A DNA stretch of 45,352 nucleotides, from assembly GCA_964494645.1 (NCBI GenBank), contig CAZBSH010000016.1, forward strand, positions 1 to 45,352, written 5' to 3'. The position numbers and the translations under genes are program-made. Positions 42,150-45,352 of the stretch are shown here, piece after piece; position 1 is the stretch's first letter; every line of letters begins with the position of its first letter. Below the pieces are notes generated by a model. It saw only the letters and a list, made by a program, of their open reading frames with translations. It was not told where the DNA came from and ran no database searches. Origin of the DNA: Christensenella sp964494645 (GTDB taxonomy: Bacteria > Bacillota > Clostridia > Christensenellales > Christensenellaceae).

Positions 42150-43481
42150 ATGGCATTTGAAGGTATTGCGGAAAAACTGCAAAATGTATTTCGGAAATTG
42201 ACCGCGCGCGGCAAGCTTTCGGAGAGCGATATCAAGGCGGCGATGCGCGAGGTAAAACTCGTGCTTTTAGAAGCGGACGTCAACTTTCTTGTGGTTAAGA
42301 AGTTTATCAAGGAGCTTTCCGAAAAAGCGGTAGGTTCAGGTATATTGGATAGTCTCACCCCGGGACAGCAAGTCATAAAACTGGTACGTGATGAGCTGAC
42401 AGAACTTTTGGGCGGCAGGCAATCCGAGATCAAACTGGCAGGGTCTCCGCCTACTGTGATATTGATGATGGGTTTGCAGGGCGCGGGCAAGACGACGTTT
42501 TGCGCGAAGCTGGCAGGATATTATAAAAAGCAAGGTAAAAAGCCGTTATTGGTTGCGTGCGACATTTACAGGCCTGCTGCGATCAAGCAATTGCACGTGG
42601 TAGGCGAACAGGTCGGCGTGGACGTCTTCGATATGGGGCAGGACAATGCCACCAAGATATATAAGGAAGCGACGAAGCAGGCCAACAAGCTGGGATGCGA
42701 TATCATCATTGTAGACACGGCGGGGCGGTTGCATATCGACGACGAGATGATGACCGAATTAAAAGATTTGAAGCAGACGGCAAGCCCGACGGAAACGTTG
42801 CTCGTGCTGGATGCGATGACAGGACAAGACGCAGTCAACGCGGCAACGACATTCAACGACAACGTCGGTATTGACGGTGTGATACTGACCAAGATAGATG
42901 GCGATACGCGCGGAGGTGCGGCAATGTCGGTACGTGCTGTAACGGGCAAGCCGATAAAGTTTGTGGGCGTTGGCGAAAAGCTGACGGATATCGAACCGTT
43001 TTACCCGGATCGTATGGCGTCAAGAATACTTGGTATGGGCGACGTACTGACGCTCATCGAAAAGGCGGAGACAGCGTTTGAAGAAAAAAGCGCGTTGGAA
43101 CTGCAAAAGAAGATATCAAAAGACCAGCTGACGCTGGAGGACTTTCTCGACCAGATGGAGCAGCTGCAGGATATGGGTTCTTTGAGCGACATCATGGCGA
43201 TGATGCCGGGCGGAAACAAGCTAAAAGGGATGACGCTCGATGAGAAGCAATTGGAGAGAACGAAAGCGATCGTTCGATCTATGACGATTGAAGAGCGGCG
43301 CAATCCTCAGGTGATCAATGCGTCAAGAAGAAGAAGGATCAGCGCGGGAAGCGGGACAACGGTCCAGGAGGTCAACAGGCTGCTGAATCAGTTTGATCAG
43401 ATGAAAAAGATGCTCAAGCAGTTTTCCGGCAAGGGCGGAAAGAAACGCGGTATGATGGGCAGGATGCCTTTTGGCATGTGA
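42150..43481 (+). CDS. ffh: signal recognition particle protein Ffh
   Basis: Ffh is the protein of the SRP; it binds 4.5S/scRNA and signal sequences. The 443 residues hold the N domain, the GTPase domain (GLQGAGKTTFCAKLA near 108-122, DTAGRLHIDDEMM, TKIDGDTRGGAAMS) and a Met-rich M domain with GNKLKGMTLDEKQLERTKAIV-like sequence and the RNA-binding RRRRISAGSGTTVQEVNRLL. The tail ends RGMMGRMPFGM. It is followed by rpsP as in Bacillus. No SRP RNA gene is visible in the window. Confidence 0.98.
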   Translation: MAFEGIAEKLQNVFRKLTARGKLSESDIKAAMREVKLVLLEADVNFLVVKKFIKELSEKAVGSGILDSLTPGQQVIKLVRDELTELLGGRQSEIKLAGSPPTVILMMGLQGAGKTTFCAKLAGYYKKQGKKPLLVACDIYRPAAIKQLHVVGEQVGVDVFDMGQDNATKIYKEATKQANKLGCDIIIVDTAGRLHIDDEMMTELKDLKQTASPTETLLVLDAMTGQDAVNAATTFNDNVGIDGVILTKIDGDTRGGAAMSVRAVTGKPIKFVGVGEKLTDIEPFYPDRMASRILGMGDVLTLIEKAETAFEEKSALELQKKISKDQLTLEDFLDQMEQLQDMGSLSDIMAMMPGGNKLKGMTLDEKQLERTKAIVRSMTIEERRNPQVINASRRRRISAGSGTTVQEVNRLLNQFDQMKKMLKQFSGKGGKKRGMMGRMPFGM

Positions 43482-43545
43482 ATAGATTATAACCGCATAG
43501 CGGTAGATAATAATTATTTTATGAATGGTATTTTTGGAGGTTAGT

Positions 43546-43785
43546 ATGGCAGTAAAAATCAGATTGAAAAGAATGGGTTCCAAGAAAAATCCTTTTTACA
43601 GGATGGTAGTAGCAGACGAGAGAGCGCCCCGTGACGGACGTTATATTGAAGAGCTTGGATATTATAATCCGCTCACAAAAGATTTGAAACTGGACAACGA
43701 AAAGGCGCAGGGATGGCTCGGTAACGGTGCGCAACCTACGGATACGGCACGCGCATTGCTGAAAAAGAGCGGCGCGATCAACTAA
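43546..43785 (+). CDS. rpsP: 30S ribosomal protein S16
   Basis: S16 binds 16S rRNA in the body of the small subunit. The ATG at 43546 gives 79 residues starting with the family's AVKIRLKRMGSKKNPFYRMVVAD, followed by RDGRYIEELGYYNP. GGAGG precedes the start. The 64-base gap after ffh contains a small ACCGC/GCGGT hairpin (43492-43504) with no T-run, and I see no convincing promoter there, so rpsP probably depends on the ylxM promoter. Confidence 0.98.
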   Translation: MAVKIRLKRMGSKKNPFYRMVVADERAPRDGRYIEELGYYNPLTKDLKLDNEKAQGWLGNGAQPTDTARALLKKSGAIN

Positions 43786-43818
43786 GAGAGCGAAGCAACG
43801 AAAGGAGCGCAAATATAT

Positions 43819-44046
43819 ATGCGTGAATTGGTAGAATACATCGCCAAAAATCTTGTGGATGATCCGGACTCCGTTAAAGTTATAGAGCGAGAGGAAGAGA
43901 GTGCTTATGTTTTGGAGCTGAGCGTTGCGCCGGATGATATGGGCAAGGTCATTGGTAAGCAAGGCAGAATCGCAAAGGCGATCCGTACTGTTGTGAAGGC
44001 AGCGACGTCCAAAGCATCAAAAAAATATATCGTTGAGATCATATGA
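43819..44046 (+). CDS. khpA: KH-domain RNA-binding protein KhpA
   Basis: KhpA is a single KH-domain protein that pairs with KhpB (Jag/EloR) and binds many RNAs; in streptococci it affects cell elongation. The 75 residues end with the GxxG loop region MGKVIGKQGRIAKAIRTVVKAA. It lies between rpsP and rimM as in most Firmicutes. AAAGGAG lies 12 bases before ATG, a long spacing. The stop overlaps the rimM start (ATGA). Confidence 0.96.
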   Translation: MRELVEYIAKNLVDDPDSVKVIEREEESAYVLELSVAPDDMGKVIGKQGRIAKAIRTVVKAATSKASKKYIVEII

Positions 44047-44573
44047 CGGATTTTTTTGAACTGGGGCGTGTTTTAAAACCGCAAGGGTTAAAGGGTGAGA
44101 TCAAATTTGACGCCTATACGGACGACCTTTCGCGTTTCTCGTATCTTAAGCAAGTGTTTTTTCTGCGAAAAGACGGGAGCTATGAGGGGGTTCGTGTGCG
44201 GTCCGCGAGGGTGGATGCGCGTTATGCCTACTTAAAGCTGGAAGGGTATGAAGACCGTGATGCGACAGAAGTTTTGCGTGGCGTCACGTTGTACATCGAC
44301 AGGGAACATGCGGCACAGCTTCCGGAAGGAGCATATTATGTGCGCGACTTGATCGGTCTTACGATAATGACGCAAACGGGTGAAGAGATCGGTCAGCTTG
44401 TTGACATCGTGCAAAACGGTGCGGCTGATGTATATGTGGTCAAAACACCGACGCAGAAAAATTGTATGTTCCCGGCGATTCCGGATGTGGTTCTTTCAAA
44501 GGATATTTCTGAAAAAAGGATCGTTGTGGATGCGCAGCGTTTAAGTGAGGTCTCTGTCTATGATGATATTTAA
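44043..44573 (+). CDS. rimM: ribosome maturation factor RimM
   Basis: RimM assists 30S head assembly and binds S19. The 176 residues have the N-terminal barrel start FELGRVLKPQGLKGEIKFDAYTD, the YLKLEGYEDRDATEVLRG stretch and a C-terminal PRC-barrel domain with YYVRDLIGLTI. The gene starts inside the khpA stop codon and its 3' end overlaps trmD by 14 bases. Rim factors and trmD are commonly in this order with rpsP. Confidence 0.95.
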   Translation: MTDFFELGRVLKPQGLKGEIKFDAYTDDLSRFSYLKQVFFLRKDGSYEGVRVRSARVDARYAYLKLEGYEDRDATEVLRGVTLYIDREHAAQLPEGAYYVRDLIGLTIMTQTGEEIGQLVDIVQNGAADVYVVKTPTQKNCMFPAIPDVVLSKDISEKRIVVDAQRLSEVSVYDDI

Positions 44574-45300
44574 CTGCCTCACGATCTTTCCGGAGATGTT
44601 CTTCGGTTTTACGGGAACGAGCTTGTGTGAAAAAGCGATTGCCAAGCGACTGCTTGAAATAAATACAATCAACTTCCGTGATTATACAGAAGATAAACAT
44701 AACCGTGTGGACGATTATCCGTTTGGCGGAGGAGCAGGAATGCTGCTTATGCCACAACCGCTCTTTGACAGTTTCGATATATTGGCGGAAAAGTATGACG
44801 GAAAAAAGTGTTTGAACATCTATATGTCGCCTGCGGGCAAAAAACTCACACAGCAAATGGCGCAGCGACTTGCAGACTACGAAGTGTTGAACATTTTGTG
44901 CGGACATTATGAGGGTGTTGATCAACGTGTGCTCGACCATTGTATTGACGAAGAGGTCTCCATTGGAGATTATGTGCTGACAGGCGGAGAGTTGCCGGCT
45001 ATGGTTCTGATGGATTGTGTGATGCGGTATGTGCCGGGCGTTCTTTCCAATGACGAATCAGTCAATGAGGAAAGCTTTAGCGGACATTTGCTGGAATATC
45101 CGCAATATACACGCCCCTCTTCTTTTCGAGGGATGGATGTGCCGGACGTACTGCTTTCGGGACATCATAAAAACATTGCGGCTTGGCAAAAAGAGCAGGC
45201 ATGGCGAAAGACGTTGTGCGAACGACCGGATCTGCTTGAAAATGTCGAGTTAAGCGATGCGGATAAGAAATGGCTTGAAAAATTGAAAAATCAATCTTGA
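44560..45300 (+). CDS. trmD: tRNA (guanine-N1)-methyltransferase TrmD
   Basis: TrmD makes m1G37 in tRNA, which prevents frameshifts. It is a SPOUT enzyme with a trefoil knot. The 246 residues show NCLTIFPEMF, the AdoMet-binding FGGGAGMLLMPQPL, LCGHYEGVDQRVLDH and the knot region IGDYVLTGGELPAM, with the end TRPSSFRGMDVPDVLLSGHH. The ATG at 44560 is nine bases after GTGAGG; ATG 44563 and GTG 44545 are alternatives. It overlaps rimM by 14 bases. rplS usually follows and is probably just outside the window. Confidence 0.97.
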   Translation: MMIFNCLTIFPEMFFGFTGTSLCEKAIAKRLLEINTINFRDYTEDKHNRVDDYPFGGGAGMLLMPQPLFDSFDILAEKYDGKKCLNIYMSPAGKKLTQQMAQRLADYEVLNILCGHYEGVDQRVLDHCIDEEVSIGDYVLTGGELPAMVLMDCVMRYVPGVLSNDESVNEESFSGHLLEYPQYTRPSSFRGMDVPDVLLSGHHKNIAAWQKEQAWRKTLCERPDLLENVELSDADKKWLEKLKNQS

Positions 45301-45325
45301 TTATTTGGTCAGATTGTGGTAAAAT
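45297..45325 (+). promoter_or_regulatory. candidate promoter at the trmD stop for the next gene
   Basis: TTGATT at 45297-45302 and TAAAAT at 45320-45325 lie 17 bases apart, with TGG before the -10. The -35 overlaps the trmD stop. The rest of the window (to 45352) has no start codon with a good ribosome site that I can support. Confidence 0.55.
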
Positions 45326-45352
45326 TTTAATGTTTTTTGAATTAGGATGGTC

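Noticed and set aside
43471..43493. TTGGCA and TATAAC before rpsP as a promoter
   Set aside because: The spacing is only 11 bases.
43492..43504. ACCGC/GCGGT hairpin before rpsP as a terminator
   Set aside because: Five pairs, a three-base loop and no T-run; rpsP needs read-through from ffh.
1..45352. CRISPR arrays, tRNA or rRNA genes, insertion sequences, prophage or defence genes
   Set aside because: I looked for repeated spacers, cloverleaf ends, transposase or integrase motifs and composition breaks, and saw none; gene density leaves little room for them.

Overview
This window is a solid run of conserved housekeeping genes from a Gram-positive bacterium. I see 44 protein-coding genes, all on the + strand, and no tRNA, rRNA, CRISPR array, transposase, phage gene or integrase. 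Several features point to Clostridia: the block secD-secF-recJ-apt-rel-dtd-MBL-hemZ-hisS-aspS, a PolC-type DNA polymerase with an internal exonuclease, the trio ireB-ruvX-DUF1292, ylxM-ffh, a T-box leader, and a sigma factor of the SigE/SigK type beside ftsZ. The base composition looks middling. A Christensenella-like lineage is possible, but the sequence alone does not settle it.

Layout. 1-5271 is a reduced division and cell-wall cluster: the 3' end of murD, then ftsW, ftsQ, a divergent ftsA and ftsZ, closed by a good terminator. murG and murB are missing between ftsW and ftsQ. 5272-9740 holds the sigma factor, nrdR, pgeF, a cysteine desulfurase and the ireB-ruvX-DUF1292 trio. 9741-22389 is the long rpsB-tsf-pyrH-frr-orf-uppS-cdsA-dxr-rseP-ispG-polC run (translation, undecaprenyl and phospholipid precursors, the MEP pathway, site-2 protease, replicase). 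22390-32148 carries secD-secF-recJ-apt-rel-dtd-MBL-hemZ (protein export, DNA repair, purine salvage, stringent response, tRNA proofreading, heme-type radical SAM). 32149-36698 starts with a T-box leader and holds hisS-aspS-tcdA and a RseC-like membrane protein. 36689-45300 has smc-ftsY-MBL and then, from its own promoter, ylxM-ffh-rpsP-khpA-rimM-trmD (chromosome organisation, signal recognition particle, ribosome maturation). Only one stretch without a confident gene exceeds 300 bases (32149-32490), and it is filled by a promoter and the T-box leader.

Regulation is visible in many gaps. There are consensus-like vegetative promoters before ftsA, nrdR, ireB, rpsB, frr, secD, hisS and ylxM, and one at the right edge. 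Rho-independent terminators follow ftsZ, the sigma gene, ireB, tsf, the orf after frr, secF and the ftsY-MBL pair. The T-box controls hisS-aspS. Start codons are unusual: six genes are best explained by TTG and three by GTG.

I found no obvious novel multi-gene system. The best leads are small: a 30-codon hydrophobic reading frame in the secDF leader that could be a secretion-sensing leader peptide; a 69-residue PASTA-like orphan coupled to frr; a T-box whose specifier can be read as AAC or CAC; an FtsA with an altered phosphate-binding loop; a SigE/SigK-like sigma factor with no pro-sequence and no SpoIIGA, with a perfect palindrome at its promoter; and a folded rpsB leader containing a duplicated Shine-Dalgarno sequence.
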